Source: Roseivirga seohaensis (lineage in GTDB: Bacteria; Bacteroidota; Bacteroidia; Cytophagales; Cyclobacteriaceae). Taken from it: DNA of 64,000 nucleotides. The stretch's first letter is position 1. Each line of letters opens with the position of its first letter. Shown here piece by piece: positions 42,530 to 51,955 of this stretch. The position numbers and the translations under genes were made by a program. Under the pieces are notes generated by a model. That model ran no database searches, was not told where the DNA came from, and saw only the letters and a program-made list of their open reading frames with translations. The stretch lies in contig NZ_LRPB01000001.1 in the NCBI RefSeq assembly GCF_001592945.1, forward strand, positions 62,001-126,000, given 5' to 3'.

Positions 42530-43303
42530 TTACTTTTTATCAGCTGTAAAGCTGGCACTCAAGTATTCACGGTTCATACGTGCTATATTATCTAAGCTAA
42601 TTCCTTTAGGACATTCCACTTCGCATGCTCCTGTGTTAGAGCAGTTACCAAAACCTTCATCATCCATTTGTTGCACCATATTGAGTACACGCTCTTTAGC
42701 TTCTACTTTACCTTGAGGAAGTAGTGCGAACTGCGATACTTTGGCAGAAACAAATAGCATGGCCGAAGAGTTTTTGCAAGAAGCTACACAGGCTCCACAG
42801 CCAATACAAGTAGCTGCATCAAAAGCCTTATCTGCATCTGCTTTTGGAATTGGAATAGCGTTAGCATCTTGAGTGTTTCCTGAAGTGTTCACACTCACAA
42901 AACCACCAGCCGCCATTATGCGATCAAAAGCACCTCTGTCTACTACCAAATCCTTAATTACAGGGAATGCTTTAGCTCTCCATGGCTCGATGTATATCGT
43001 TTCACCATTTTTAAACTCACGCATATGCAATTGGCAAGTAGTGATTTCTCTACCCGGCCCATGAGCTTCTCCATTAATATACATTGAGCAGCTACCACAA
43101 ATACCCTCTCTACAGTCATGATCAAAAGCAACTGGGTCTCCCCCTTCGTTGATCAATTTTTCATTGAGAATATCCATCATTTCAAGGAAAGAGCTATCTG
43201 GCGAAATATCAGATACCTGATAGGTTTCCATTTGGCCTTTCACTTTATCGTTCTTTTGTCTCCAAACTTTCAGTGTAAGATTCAATCCGTTTGCTGTTGA
43301 CAT
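42530..43303 (-). CDS. sdhB: Succinate dehydrogenase iron-sulfur subunit
   Basis: A 257-residue subunit passing electrons from FAD to quinone. The [2Fe-2S] ligands are in [13 protein letters not shown] (about residues 64-76) with a further cysteine in ITTCQLHM. The [4Fe-4S] and [3Fe-4S] ligands are [14 protein letters not shown] (about 142-155) and [14 protein letters not shown] (about 209-222). It is the last gene of sdhCAB, 28 bp after sdhA, and ends at a strong hairpin. This B-type, single cytochrome arrangement is usual in Bacteroidota and can work as succinate:menaquinone reductase. Confidence 0.97.
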   Translation of the reverse strand: MSTANGLNLTLKVWRQKNDKVKGQMETYQVSDISPDSSFLEMMDILNEKLINEGGDPVAFDHDCREGICGSCSMYINGEAHGPGREITTCQLHMREFKNGETIYIEPWRAKAFPVIKDLVVDRGAFDRIMAAGGFVSVNTSGNTQDANAIPIPKADADKAFDAATCIGCGACVASCKNSSAMLFVSAKVSQFALLPQGKVEAKERVLNMVQQMDDEGFGNCSNTGACEVECPKGISLDNIARMNREYLSASFTADKK

Positions 43304-43331
43304 ATTTTCTGATTCTTAAATTCTCAATTAA

Positions 43332-45341
43332 TTATTTGTATGAACGGGTCTTGAGCTCGATGTTCTCGTAGTTTAAAGGCTCTTTATGCAACACAGCATC
43401 TGCTGGTTCTCCTTTATACTCCCAAGCCGAAACATGCGTAAAGTGTTCATCATCACGCATGGCTTCACCTTCTTCAGTGCTATATTCTTCACGATAATGA
43501 CCTCCGCAAGATTCTTCTCTCAAAAGGGCATCTCTAGCAAACAGCTCACCCAATTCAAGGAAATCGGCCACACGACCTGCTTTCTCTAATTCAGGGTTCA
43601 TACTATCAGCACTACCCGGCACTTTTACTTCTTTCCAGAATTCCTCACGGATTTCTTTGATTTCAGCAATTGCTTCGGTTAAGCCTTTGGCGTTTCTGGC
43701 CATACCTACTTTGTTCCACATTACTTTACCCAAGCGCTTGTGGAAGTAGTCTACCGATTTTGTTCCTTTATTATTGATAAAGAAATTAATTCTATCGGTT
43801 ACCTCTTTTTCTGCCGCTACAAACTCTGGTAAGTCGGTAGAAATTTCACCTGTTCTAATATCGTTGGCTAAATAATCACCAATCGTGTATGGCAATACAA
43901 AGTAACCATCGGCCAAACCTTGCATTAGAGCAGAAGCTCCAAGTCGGTTGGCACCGTGATCTGAGAAGTTTGCCTCACCTATAGCATAGCAACCTTCAAT
44001 CGTGGTCATTAAGTTATAATCAACCCAAACACCGCCCATGGTATAGTGCACGGCTGGGTAAATTTTCATTGGTGTTTTGTATGGATCATCGGCAGTAATC
44101 TTCTCATACATTTGGAAAAGGTTGCCGTATTTCTTTTCAATTATATCAACTCCTAACTCTCTGATTTTGGCTTCAGATGCATTATGGATATGTTGAATAT
44201 TCGCTTGTTCTTTTCCGTAACGCATAATTGCAGAAGAGAAATCCAAGTAAACTGCCTCACCCGTTTCGTTTGTTCCTACACCATAACCCGCATCACAACG
44301 TTCTTTCGCTGCTCTTGAGGCTACATCTCTTGGCACTAGGTTACCGAATGACGGGTACCTTCTTTCTAAGTAGTAATCTCTATCTTCTTCAGCAATCTGT
44401 GTTGGTTTCAATTTACCAGCTCGAATGGCTTCAGCATCTTCTTTCTTTTTCGGAACCCAAATTCTCCCATCGTTTCTCAACGATTCTGACATCAATGTAA
44501 GCTTAGACTGCTGATCTCCGTGTTGAGGAATACAAGTAGGGTGAATTTGAGTATAGCAAGGGTTAGCAAAGAACGCCCCTTTTTTGTGTACTTTCCAGCC
44601 TGCCGAAACGTTTGACCCCATTGCATTGGTAGAAAGGAAAAATACGTTTCCGTAACCACCTGATGCAATAACCACAGCATGAGCAGAATGTCTTTCGATT
44701 TCTCCTGTCACTAAGTTTCTAGCAATAATACCTCTGGCTTTTCCGTCTACTTTCACAATGTCCAACATCTCATGACGGTTGTACATTTTGATTTTTCCTT
44801 TACCAATTTGGCGCGACATGGCTGAATAGCAACCCAAAAGCAATTGTTGACCTGTTTGCCCTTTGGCGTAGAATGTTCTTGAAACTTGAACGCCACCAAA
44901 AGATCGGTTATCAAGCAACCCTCCGTAATCTCTTGCAAAAGGAACACCTTGGGCCACACATTGGTCAATAATATTGGCAGAAACTTCTGCTAAACGATAT
45001 ACGTTGGCTTCTCTCGATCTGTAATCGCCTCCTTTAACGGTATCGTAAAACAATCGGTAAGTAGAGTCACCATCGCCTTGATAGTTTTTAGCTGCATTAA
45101 TACCACCCTGAGCTGCAATAGAGTGCGCTCTTCTAGGTGAATCTTGGTAGCAGAATGCTTTTACATTGTAACCCAACTCGGCCAAACTTGCAGCAGCAGA
45201 ACCACCAGCAAGTCCCGTTCCTACCACGATTACATCAATAGCACGTTTGTTCGCAGGGTTTACAAGCTTAATATGATTTTTATAGTTAGTCCATTTGTCT
45301 TGAATAGGACCTTCTGGAATCTTTGAATCTAATTTCGTCAT
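43332..45341 (-). CDS. sdhA: Succinate dehydrogenase flavoprotein subunit
   Basis: A 669-residue FAD subunit oxidising succinate to fumarate. FAD binding: [20 protein letters not shown] (about residues 38-57). [20 protein letters not shown] (about 69-88) is the covalent-flavin region, including the conserved histidine. [19 protein letters not shown] near 138 and SLRNDGRIW near 288 are substrate-site segments. [12 protein letters not shown] and [17 protein letters not shown] near 465 are also diagnostic. The length exceeds E. coli SdhA because of the B-type insertions. It lies 13 bp after sdhC and 28 bp before sdhB. Confidence 0.98.
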   Translation of the reverse strand: MTKLDSKIPEGPIQDKWTNYKNHIKLVNPANKRAIDVIVVGTGLAGGSAAASLAELGYNVKAFCYQDSPRRAHSIAAQGGINAAKNYQGDGDSTYRLFYDTVKGGDYRSREANVYRLAEVSANIIDQCVAQGVPFARDYGGLLDNRSFGGVQVSRTFYAKGQTGQQLLLGCYSAMSRQIGKGKIKMYNRHEMLDIVKVDGKARGIIARNLVTGEIERHSAHAVVIASGGYGNVFFLSTNAMGSNVSAGWKVHKKGAFFANPCYTQIHPTCIPQHGDQQSKLTLMSESLRNDGRIWVPKKKEDAEAIRAGKLKPTQIAEEDRDYYLERRYPSFGNLVPRDVASRAAKERCDAGYGVGTNETGEAVYLDFSSAIMRYGKEQANIQHIHNASEAKIRELGVDIIEKKYGNLFQMYEKITADDPYKTPMKIYPAVHYTMGGVWVDYNLMTTIEGCYAIGEANFSDHGANRLGASALMQGLADGYFVLPYTIGDYLANDIRTGEISTDLPEFVAAEKEVTDRINFFINNKGTKSVDYFHKRLGKVMWNKVGMARNAKGLTEAIAEIKEIREEFWKEVKVPGSADSMNPELEKAGRVADFLELGELFARDALLREESCGGHYREEYSTEEGEAMRDDEHFTHVSAWEYKGEPADAVLHKEPLNYENIELKTRSYK

Positions 45342-45354
45342 GGCTACTTATGAA

Positions 45355-46029
45355 TTAAAGAGCAGTTAGATGATGATACAGCGCAATGAAAATAAAACCC
45401 GCAGGAATTATGATAGCGTATAGCGTACCCAATTTTTTAATGGCAGGCGTGTACTTGCTATGCCTTGCTCCTACAGACTGAAATGCCGATTGGAAACCGT
45501 GCATTAAGTGAAGAGACAAAAACACGAAACTTAAAGCGTATAATCCTACTCTCAGAGGGTCATGGAATTTCTCTACCATTTCGCCAAAGTATCTTGTAGA
45601 GTCTTCTGGCAACACCTCGATATATTTATGCGATATTTCCGGAATCCAGAAATCGTAGAAGTGAAGACACAAAAAGAGTAAAATCACAAAACCTGAGTAA
45701 ATCATGTTTCTCGAAAACCATGTAGAGTTTTCGCTTCCTTTGTTCATAGCATACTTAATAGCACGTGCATTTCTGTTTTTGATCTCCAAAACAAACCCCA
45801 TTACGAAGTGATAAATCACACCGAAAATAAGTACGGGCTGAAGAGCGAACTGCACCAACACGTTAGTTCCCATGAAATGAGAAATTTCATTAAAAGTTTT
45901 TTCACTCAGTACTGAGGTAAAATTGATAATGAAGTGTTGAAGTAAGAAGATAACTAGAAAAAGGGCTGAGAGTGCCATGGCAAACTTTCTGCCTATGGAA
46001 CTCGTAAAGGTTTGTTTTAACCAGCTCAT
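45355..46029 (-). CDS. sdhC: Succinate dehydrogenase cytochrome b subunit
   Basis: A 224-residue single membrane anchor with five predicted transmembrane helices (about residues 17-38, 56-75, 102-123, 153-172 and 197-218). Candidate heme b ligands are histidines in LLQHFIINF, YHFVMGFVLE, FLCLHFYDFW and SLHLMHGF. A separate sdhD is not needed in this B-type enzyme. First gene of the sdhCAB operon; a full -33/-7 promoter lies at 46058-46089. Confidence 0.95.
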   Translation of the reverse strand: MSWLKQTFTSSIGRKFAMALSALFLVIFLLQHFIINFTSVLSEKTFNEISHFMGTNVLVQFALQPVLIFGVIYHFVMGFVLEIKNRNARAIKYAMNKGSENSTWFSRNMIYSGFVILLFLCLHFYDFWIPEISHKYIEVLPEDSTRYFGEMVEKFHDPLRVGLYALSFVFLSLHLMHGFQSAFQSVGARHSKYTPAIKKLGTLYAIIIPAGFIFIALYHHLTAL

Positions 46030-46057
46030 TAATTTATTAAAGATTAAATTTGGTAGC

Positions 46058-46089
46058 CAAAGTTAAGTTTGCAATCGTTAGTAATCAAA
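46058..46089 (-). promoter_or_regulatory. Predicted sdhCAB promoter
   Basis: On the minus strand TTTG (46086-46089), a 20-bp spacer and TAACTTTG (46058-46065) match the Bacteroidota TTTG-N20-TAnnTTTG consensus exactly. The -7 box ends 28 bp before the sdhC start. An overlapping TAAGTTTG on the plus strand (46064-46071) points towards the T9SS gene at 46213 but lacks a spaced -33. Confidence 0.65.
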
Positions 46090-46212
46090 TGGCTCTTTTA
46101 TTTGAATACATTCTAAATTAGAAACTCGCGGGGTAAACAGATTGTAAAGTTTTTTTGTTTAGAAGTATAAGTAATTATTGATATTGCGTTAATACAGAAA
46201 CCAAAGTATTGC

Positions 46213-49065
46213 ATGGGGTTACAGAGAAAAACATTCCTTATCATTTCGTTTTTATTATTAGCCTGTGTTCAAGCTTGGGCTACTCACATAAGGGCAGGTG
46301 AAATCACAGCGGTTAGAATTTCACAAACAAGCCTTAAATTCAGGTTCACCATAGTTGTTTATTCTGATACTGGCTCTCCAATACAAGTTGCCGATGGTGG
46401 TATTATCAATTTTGGCCAAGGCAGAACCATAGGATCTTTACAAGGAGGAAACCGCCAAACAATTGAAGACGCTTCAGTCAACTTTGAAGAAAGGTCTATT
46501 GGCAATGAGACTGCCATGACAATAATAGAAATTGAACATACTTTTGATGGGCCAGGAGTTTATGTGGTTAGTTACACTGAGCAAAACCGGAACGATGGTA
46601 TTCTGAATATCAATGGAGGAAGCTCTAAGCAAGTCCCTTTTCATATTGAAACAGTACTGAGAATTGACCCAGGATTGGATGTTAATGCTACCCCCCAATT
46701 AACTATTCCACCAATCGACCGAGGATGTATTGGTGCTAGGTTCACACATAATCCGGGAGCATATGACCCCGATGGAGATAGTCTTGCTTACAGAATGGTA
46801 AACCTATTGCAAGACAGAGGCGTGGAAGTTAGTGGTTATGTACCATTGAATGACCCTTCGATAACAACATTAAGAGAGGATGGAGGAAGTCCTGCCAAAT
46901 TCGAAATCGATCCGATTACAGGCACGTTTACTTGGGATGCTCCCATGGTTGCGGGAGAATACAACGCTGCCTTTATAGTTGAGGAATGGCGCTTTTCAGA
47001 AGTTACAGGGAAGTATGAATTACTAGGCTATGTAACTCGTGATATGCAGATTCTGATTGAAGACTGCGACAATGAAAGACCAGAATTAGAAATACCAGCC
47101 GACACTTGTATTGAAGCAGGCGCCATTTTAGAGGCTATGATTAGAGGAACAGACCCTGACAATAATAAAGTATTGGTAGAAGCATTTGGCGGTGTTTTCG
47201 ATTTAAACCCAAATGCCGCGCAGTTTACCCCTGAACCATCATTCAGGCAACAACCAGCCGAACATACTTTTAGCTGGCAAACCGACATTTCTCATGTAAG
47301 AAGAAGACCTTACGAAATTCAATTTAAAGTGTCAGACCAACCAACAGACCCTGATGCTCCTTCGCTAACAGAATTTGCCACTTGGTATGTAACAGTTGTT
47401 GCGCCAGCGCCTACGGGCTTAAATTCTGCAATTGCCAATGCCCGCTCTATTCAGCTAACATGGGATGACTACATTGGAAGAAACTATAACCCAGTAATGA
47501 AAATATACAGGAGAGTCGACAGTTTCGACTTCGACCCTGAAAACTGTAACCTCGGAATACCTGATGGGTCGGGCTATGAATTAATAGACCAAGTGCCTAT
47601 CAATCAAACCAATTATGTCGACACAAATGATGTAAGACCTGGTGTGAATTATTGTTATAGAATTGTAGCAGAATTTCCGCTTCCAAAGGGCGGAACAAGT
47701 TATGCTTCTATAGAAACCTGTGCACTAATACCCTTGGATGTACCTGCAATTACAAATATTTCCGTAGAAGAAACGGACATTACAAATGGAGAAATGTTTG
47801 TAAAGTGGACATCACCTCTCGAAATAGACCAAGTGCTTTTCCCTCCTCCATTTAGGTATGAATTAATTAGATACCAAGGATTTACCGGAACTGCCGGACG
47901 GACATTAGTGACATCAACTACCGATACAACTTATACTGACACAGGACTGAACACGCAAGAAATTCCGTATCATTATCAAGTTCGTTTTTACGATTCTGGT
48001 GATAACTTAATCGATAGCTCTTCTGTAGCATCTTCAGTTTGGCTTAGTGCTTTAGGTTTGGTTCAAGCCGTTGAGTTGAAATGGGAGGCCAATGTACCTT
48101 GGACGAATAAAGTACAGGAGTACCCCTATCACTATATTATGCGAAACCGTACCGATGCTGCGGCCACTGATGAGAATAATTTTGTGCTAATTGATAGTGT
48201 TAAAGTAACCAATAGTGGATTTATCTATTTTGACGATGGCAGTTTTAATAATACTCCTTTATTTGACGATCGAGAGTACTGCTATATTGTAACCACACAA
48301 GGAAGCTATGGGAATGACCTTATTCCTTCACCATTGATTAACGATTCTCAAAAACTATGTATTCAGCCTAATGACAACGTAGCGCCTGAAGAACCAGAAA
48401 TAGAGATTCCAGATGGTGCAGAAGAAATTGACGGCTTAATTGTATTAGATAGCCCTAACTGTGGCAACTTGGAAAATCTTGGGTGTGCATTCAGTAATTT
48501 CTCTAATACACTCACATGGACAGCCGATGACATTGATGGAGACATAGCCAGTTATAATATTTACTTCTCGCCTTCAGGTGCCGAAGGAACATTCACTTTG
48601 GTCGGAAATTCAAGAGACGCTAGCTTTACACATACGGGGCTTAGTTCATATAAAGGTTGCTATAGAGTAAGCTCTGTAGACCGATCTAACAATGAAAGTA
48701 GCTTAAGTGCACCTATATGTTTTGACAACTGCCCTAATTATGAATTACCAAACACCTTCACTCCAAATGGTGATGGCCTTAACGATACCTTCAGGGCTTT
48801 TGACAGACCAAATGGAAAATGTCCTCGTTTTGTAAAAAACATTGAATTTAAAGTTTTCAACCGTTGGGGTGGACAAGAGATTTATAGTTACAGTACTCAA
48901 AGCGCAGTTGAGCCTAATTATTTTATTGATTGGGATGGAAGAGACAATAGTGGTAAAGAATTACCGGAAGGCACCTATTACTATCAAGCGATAGTTACAT
49001 TCGATGTCTTCAATCCTAAAAAAGAGACCATGGAATTTAAAAACTGGGTCAAAATTGTAAGGTAA
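46213..49065 (+). CDS. Large secreted protein with fibronectin-like domains and T9SS type B sorting domain
   Basis: A 950-residue exported protein. A signal peptide (about residues 1-23) precedes a domain starting THIRAGEITAVRI (about 24-160). An Ig-like (He_PIG) segment follows, with DPDGDSLAYRMVN and DPITGTFTWDAPMVAGEY near 180-250. Fibronectin type III-like domains follow to about 830; ISWWF-like cores are seen in SIQLTWDDYIGRNYNPVMKI and YCYRI. The last 100 residues are the CHU_C / gliding-motility C-terminal domain used for type IX secretion (LPNTFTPNGDGLNDTFRAF, FNRWGGQEIYS, DGRDNSGKELPEGTYYYQAIV). Surface display is expected; the ligand is unknown. It lies divergently from sdhC. Confidence 0.93.
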   Translation: MGLQRKTFLIISFLLLACVQAWATHIRAGEITAVRISQTSLKFRFTIVVYSDTGSPIQVADGGIINFGQGRTIGSLQGGNRQTIEDASVNFEERSIGNETAMTIIEIEHTFDGPGVYVVSYTEQNRNDGILNINGGSSKQVPFHIETVLRIDPGLDVNATPQLTIPPIDRGCIGARFTHNPGAYDPDGDSLAYRMVNLLQDRGVEVSGYVPLNDPSITTLREDGGSPAKFEIDPITGTFTWDAPMVAGEYNAAFIVEEWRFSEVTGKYELLGYVTRDMQILIEDCDNERPELEIPADTCIEAGAILEAMIRGTDPDNNKVLVEAFGGVFDLNPNAAQFTPEPSFRQQPAEHTFSWQTDISHVRRRPYEIQFKVSDQPTDPDAPSLTEFATWYVTVVAPAPTGLNSAIANARSIQLTWDDYIGRNYNPVMKIYRRVDSFDFDPENCNLGIPDGSGYELIDQVPINQTNYVDTNDVRPGVNYCYRIVAEFPLPKGGTSYASIETCALIPLDVPAITNISVEETDITNGEMFVKWTSPLEIDQVLFPPPFRYELIRYQGFTGTAGRTLVTSTTDTTYTDTGLNTQEIPYHYQVRFYDSGDNLIDSSSVASSVWLSALGLVQAVELKWEANVPWTNKVQEYPYHYIMRNRTDAAATDENNFVLIDSVKVTNSGFIYFDDGSFNNTPLFDDREYCYIVTTQGSYGNDLIPSPLINDSQKLCIQPNDNVAPEEPEIEIPDGAEEIDGLIVLDSPNCGNLENLGCAFSNFSNTLTWTADDIDGDIASYNIYFSPSGAEGTFTLVGNSRDASFTHTGLSSYKGCYRVSSVDRSNNESSLSAPICFDNCPNYELPNTFTPNGDGLNDTFRAFDRPNGKCPRFVKNIEFKVFNRWGGQEIYSYSTQSAVEPNYFIDWDGRDNSGKELPEGTYYYQAIVTFDVFNPKKETMEFKNWVKIVR

Positions 49066-49104
49066 TCGCTGAAACTTTAATAGACTTCAAACTGTCTCAT
49101 TAGT

Positions 49105-49521
49105 ATGCAAACCTCTTCAGAAAATAAAACTCATGATATTTTGCTCTTTGATGGCGTTTGTAACCTCTGTAATAGCTCTGTCAATTTTATAATTGACAGA
49201 GACCCTAAAAAGCATTTTAAGTTTGCTGCACTTCAATCCGATTTTGGCCAATCAAAGTTGAAAGAGCTGGGATTTAATCAAGAAGAATTCGACAGTTTGG
49301 TATTGCTCAGCAAAGGTAAGGTTTATCGAAAAAGTTCAGCCGCACTGCGCATTGCCAAAAAGCTGAATGGGCTATGGCCATTGCTCTATATTTTCATTCT
49401 CATTCCTCCTTTTATCCGACATGGCATTTATGACATTATCGGCAAAAACCGGTATAAATGGTTCGGAAAGCAGGATTCCTGCCGAATGCCTACTCCTGAA
49501 TTAAAGCAAAGGTTTATTTAA
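49105..49521 (+). CDS. DCC family thiol-disulfide oxidoreductase-like protein (DUF393)
   Basis: A 138-residue protein of the DCC family. The signature ILLFDGVCNLCNSSVNFIIDRD (DxxCxxC) is at about residues 11-32, and RKSSAALRIAKKLNGLWPL and YDIIGKNRYKWFGK are typical later blocks. The fold is thioredoxin-like with a CxxC motif; the redox partner is unknown. It lies 40 bp after the T9SS gene and before fabD, which has its own promoter, so it may be cotranscribed with the T9SS gene. A standard length and start. Confidence 0.92.
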   Translation: MQTSSENKTHDILLFDGVCNLCNSSVNFIIDRDPKKHFKFAALQSDFGQSKLKELGFNQEEFDSLVLLSKGKVYRKSSAALRIAKKLNGLWPLLYIFILIPPFIRHGIYDIIGKNRYKWFGKQDSCRMPTPELKQRFI

Positions 49522-49546
49522 ACCTAGCTGCTTAATTACCTCAACT

Positions 49547-49578
49547 TTTGGTTGACAAGCAAAGTAGAATTAGTTTTG
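49547..49578 (+). promoter_or_regulatory. Predicted fabD promoter
   Basis: TTTG (49547-49550), a 20-bp spacer and TAGTTTTG (49571-49578) are an exact match to the Bacteroidota consensus. The -7 box is 24 bp before the ATG at 49603 and overlaps the codons of a TTG-initiated longer frame at 49552, which is therefore not the start. Confidence 0.65.
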
Positions 49579-49602
49579 CCTTCTCAAAAAATCAGATCAT
49601 TC

Positions 49603-50475
49603 ATGAATGCATATGTTTTTCCTGGTCAAGGAGCCCAATTCCCTGGAATGGCCAAAGACCTTTATAACTCTTCAGAAAAAGCCAAAGCACTGTTAGAATC
49701 TGCTAACGAAATACTTGGTTTTAGAATTACCGATATTATGTTTGACGGTACGGCTGAAGAGCTGAAAGAGACCAAAGTAACGCAACCAGCTGTTTTTTTA
49801 CACTCTGTTGTATTGGCGCTTATTTCGGATGATTTTAAGCCAGATATGGTGGCAGGTCACTCTTTAGGCGAATTTTCTGCCTTAGTTGCCAATGGCGTCT
49901 TATCGTTCGAAGATGGACTAAAGCTTGTTTCGCAAAGGGCCTTAGCAATGCAGAAGGCTTGTGAAATTAACCCTTCCACCATGGCCGCTATTCTTGGTTT
50001 AGAAGACGAAAAAGTTGAAGAAATATGTGCGTCAATAGACGAAGTAGTGGTAGCCGCAAACTACAACTGCCCTGGTCAATTGGTAATTTCAGGTTCACAT
50101 AAAGGAATTGAACTTGCCTGTATTGCTGCCCTTGAAGCAGGGGCAAAAAGAGCACTCCCACTTCCTGTTGGAGGAGCATTCCACTCTCCATTAATGGAAC
50201 CCGCTCGTGAAGAGTTAGAGAAAGCGATAGACGCAACGCAGTTTAACCCAGCTAAGTGCCCTATCTATCAAAATGTAACAGCAAAAGCCTCTTCTGACCT
50301 CAACGAAATCAAAGAGAATCTAAAAATTCAACTGACTGCACCAGTACGTTGGACCCAATCTGTACAAGCTATGGTAGCTGATGGAGCTACTCACTTTACA
50401 GAATCTGGTCCAGGAAAAGTGCTTCAAGGTTTGGTGAAAAAAATCCACAGAGAAGCCGAGGTGTCAAGCATTTAG
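49603..50475 (+). CDS. fabD: ACP S-malonyltransferase
   Basis: Transfers malonyl from malonyl-CoA to acyl carrier protein in type II fatty acid synthesis. The 290 residues show FPGQGAQFPGMAKDLY at the N-terminus, the nucleophile GHSLGEFSALVANG (serine near residue 87), SQRALAMQ (arginine near 112), GGAFHSPLM (catalytic histidine near 197) and QNVTA. The longest frame starts with TTG at 49552 but includes a promoter; the ATG at 49603 begins MNAYVFPGQG, the family start. No other fab gene is adjacent. A perfect 15-bp terminator hairpin follows. Confidence 0.96.
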   Translation: MNAYVFPGQGAQFPGMAKDLYNSSEKAKALLESANEILGFRITDIMFDGTAEELKETKVTQPAVFLHSVVLALISDDFKPDMVAGHSLGEFSALVANGVLSFEDGLKLVSQRALAMQKACEINPSTMAAILGLEDEKVEEICASIDEVVVAANYNCPGQLVISGSHKGIELACIAALEAGAKRALPLPVGGAFHSPLMEPAREELEKAIDATQFNPAKCPIYQNVTAKASSDLNEIKENLKIQLTAPVRWTQSVQAMVADGATHFTESGPGKVLQGLVKKIHREAEVSSI

Positions 50476-50505
50476 TAAAACACACCATAAAAGCTTTAGA
50501 GCCAT

Positions 50506-50540
50506 ATAAAAGCCTTCATTATGGTAATGAAGGCTTTTAT
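50506..50540 (+). terminator. Terminator of fabD
   Basis: ATAAAAGCCTTCATT (50506-50520) and AATGAAGGCTTTTAT (50526-50540) form a perfect 15-bp stem with a 5-base loop ATGGT. It starts 30 bp after the fabD stop. Confidence 0.85.
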
Positions 50541-50629
50541 CGTTTAAACACCTGTGCGTCAAATACTTTCCAAAGCCAATGCTTTTGTTTAGATTAGATA
50601 AGAAATCACAATATCTAAATATTACGGCC

Positions 50630-51355
50630 ATGTCAAAGTATTTACTAACGCTCTCAATTATATGTTTATCGTTTGGCGCTAATGCGCAATACACATCAGA
50701 AGTTAAGGCCGTACAGATTCAAAACACGCTGATTTCACAACAAAATGCCGCACTAAAAGGTCAGAAACTAATTGGAATGACACTGTATGATTTAGATTTT
50801 GAAAGAAGTCCACTAGTCTACCCAAATTGGCAACTAGGTGCAATTAACTTTAAAACAGATCAGCGGGCCGATTCTATGCTGTTAAATATCGATGCTAGTA
50901 TAAATGCATTGGTTTTCAAGCTTAGTAAAGAATACAATCCATTTAGAATTGACAATGATGAAATAGCGGGCTTTATTCTATATGGCTCAGAAAACAGGTT
51001 TTTTGCAAGAAAATATACGAGTGATTTTAAGGAGTTAAAAAATGAACTTTCGTTTTTCGAAATACTATTTGAAAATGAGAACTTTTCTTTAATAAAACAG
51101 GAAACGAAGCGAATTGTACCTGCTGATAGTCAACTAAGATACACCTCTGTTCCTGAAGACAAATACAGGGTAGAAGTCAATTATTTTTTCAGAAAAGGTA
51201 CAAACTTATATGAGGACATCCCCCTTAATAAGAAAGGTTTTAAAACGATGGCCTCGGACAAGCAATACGATCAAATTCAAGACTTCGTGAAAAAGAACAA
51301 ACTCAAATGGGGCGATGAGTCCGATATGATTAAAGTGTTTAAGGAGTTCTTTTAA
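50630..51355 (+). CDS. Exported protein of unknown function
   Basis: A 241-residue protein with a Sec signal peptide (MSKYLLTLSIICLSF, cleavage after a GANAQ-like end near residue 20). The mature part mixes alpha and beta, rich in Lys and Asp, with SPLVYPNWQLGAI, YNPFRIDNDEIAGFILYGSENRFF and FFRKGTNLYEDIP but no motif I recognise. A longer frame begins at 50579, but the ATG at 50630 starts the signal peptide. Periplasmic or outer-membrane location is inferred. It stands alone between the fabD terminator and convergent folK. Confidence 0.7.
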   Translation: MSKYLLTLSIICLSFGANAQYTSEVKAVQIQNTLISQQNAALKGQKLIGMTLYDLDFERSPLVYPNWQLGAINFKTDQRADSMLLNIDASINALVFKLSKEYNPFRIDNDEIAGFILYGSENRFFARKYTSDFKELKNELSFFEILFENENFSLIKQETKRIVPADSQLRYTSVPEDKYRVEVNYFFRKGTNLYEDIPLNKKGFKTMASDKQYDQIQDFVKKNKLKWGDESDMIKVFKEFF

Positions 51356-51388
51356 AGACTTTACCTGTTTTCAAACCAGATTTATGTA

Positions 51389-51880
51389 TTAAACCTCGGC
51401 CTGAAAAACTTCGGCCCTTAAATTATCTGGGCAATCCTTCAGCATTTCCAATTGCGTTTTACCACTAATAGGATGTTTGAAATTTGGAGCTAATTCAACC
51501 AAAGGAGCTAAAGTAAATCTTCTATTCTGAATTTCAGGATGAGGAATTTTCAACCTTGGTTTATCCACCACCATATCACGATAATAGAGAATATCAATAT
51601 CGATTAAGCGCTGCGCCCACTTTTCATTCCGCACTCGCCCCATTAAGCCTTCAATAATATTGATGATAATCAATATGCGTTCGGGGTTTTTATCGCTATC
51701 TACAATCACCACTTGATTTAAAAAACTAGGTTGATCTTCAATGCCCCAAGCAGCCGTCTCATAAATAGACGATTCCTTCTTGATCGTTAATTGATGAGCA
51801 GTCAGTTGCTCTTTCGCTATCTGTAAGTTATTTTCTCGATCGCCCAAATTGGTACCCAACAATAAGTAGATGTCGCCCAT
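51389..51880 (-). CDS. folK: 2-amino-4-hydroxy-6-hydroxymethyldihydropteridine diphosphokinase
   Basis: Transfers pyrophosphate from ATP to the pterin precursor in folate synthesis. The 163 residues contain YLLLGTNLGDRENNLQIAKE at the N-terminus, SSIYETAAWGIEDQPSFLNQ (about 40-59), and the signature RNEKWAQRLIDIDILYY (about 86-102), where the aspartates bind the two magnesium ions, then IPHPEIQNRRFTLAPL. The longest frame begins with a TTG at 51889; the ATG at 51880 (MGDIYLLLG) fits better, and TATATTTG lies just 6 bp upstream. Divergent from bioB. Confidence 0.95.
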   Translation of the reverse strand: MGDIYLLLGTNLGDRENNLQIAKEQLTAHQLTIKKESSIYETAAWGIEDQPSFLNQVVIVDSDKNPERILIIINIIEGLMGRVRNEKWAQRLIDIDILYYRDMVVDKPRLKIPHPEIQNRRFTLAPLVELAPNFKHPISGKTQLEMLKDCPDNLRAEVFQAEV

Positions 51881-51886
51881 AGCTGG

Positions 51887-51894
51887 CAAATATA
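51887..51894 (-). promoter_or_regulatory. -7 box of folK
   Basis: TATATTTG on the minus strand, ending 6 bp before the folK ATG at 51880. It is a perfect consensus match, so transcripts should start at or next to the start codon (leaderless or nearly so). No clear -33 element. Confidence 0.45.
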
Positions 51895-51943
51895 CTATTT
51901 GCTTATTGGAGTTGATAGTGAACCTCCTTAATTTGCCAACTCA

Positions 51944-51951
51944 TAAATTTG
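51944..51951 (+). promoter_or_regulatory. -7 box of bioB
   Basis: TAAATTTG fits TAnnTTTG and ends 4 bp before the bioB ATG at 51956, so a transcript from it would be leaderless. No TTTG is correctly spaced upstream. The folK box on the other strand is 49 bp away. Confidence 0.45.
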
Positions 51952-51955
51952 CAGA

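Noticed and set aside
49552-49602. TTG start for fabD
   Set aside because: A full promoter overlaps these codons and the family starts at the ATG at 49603.
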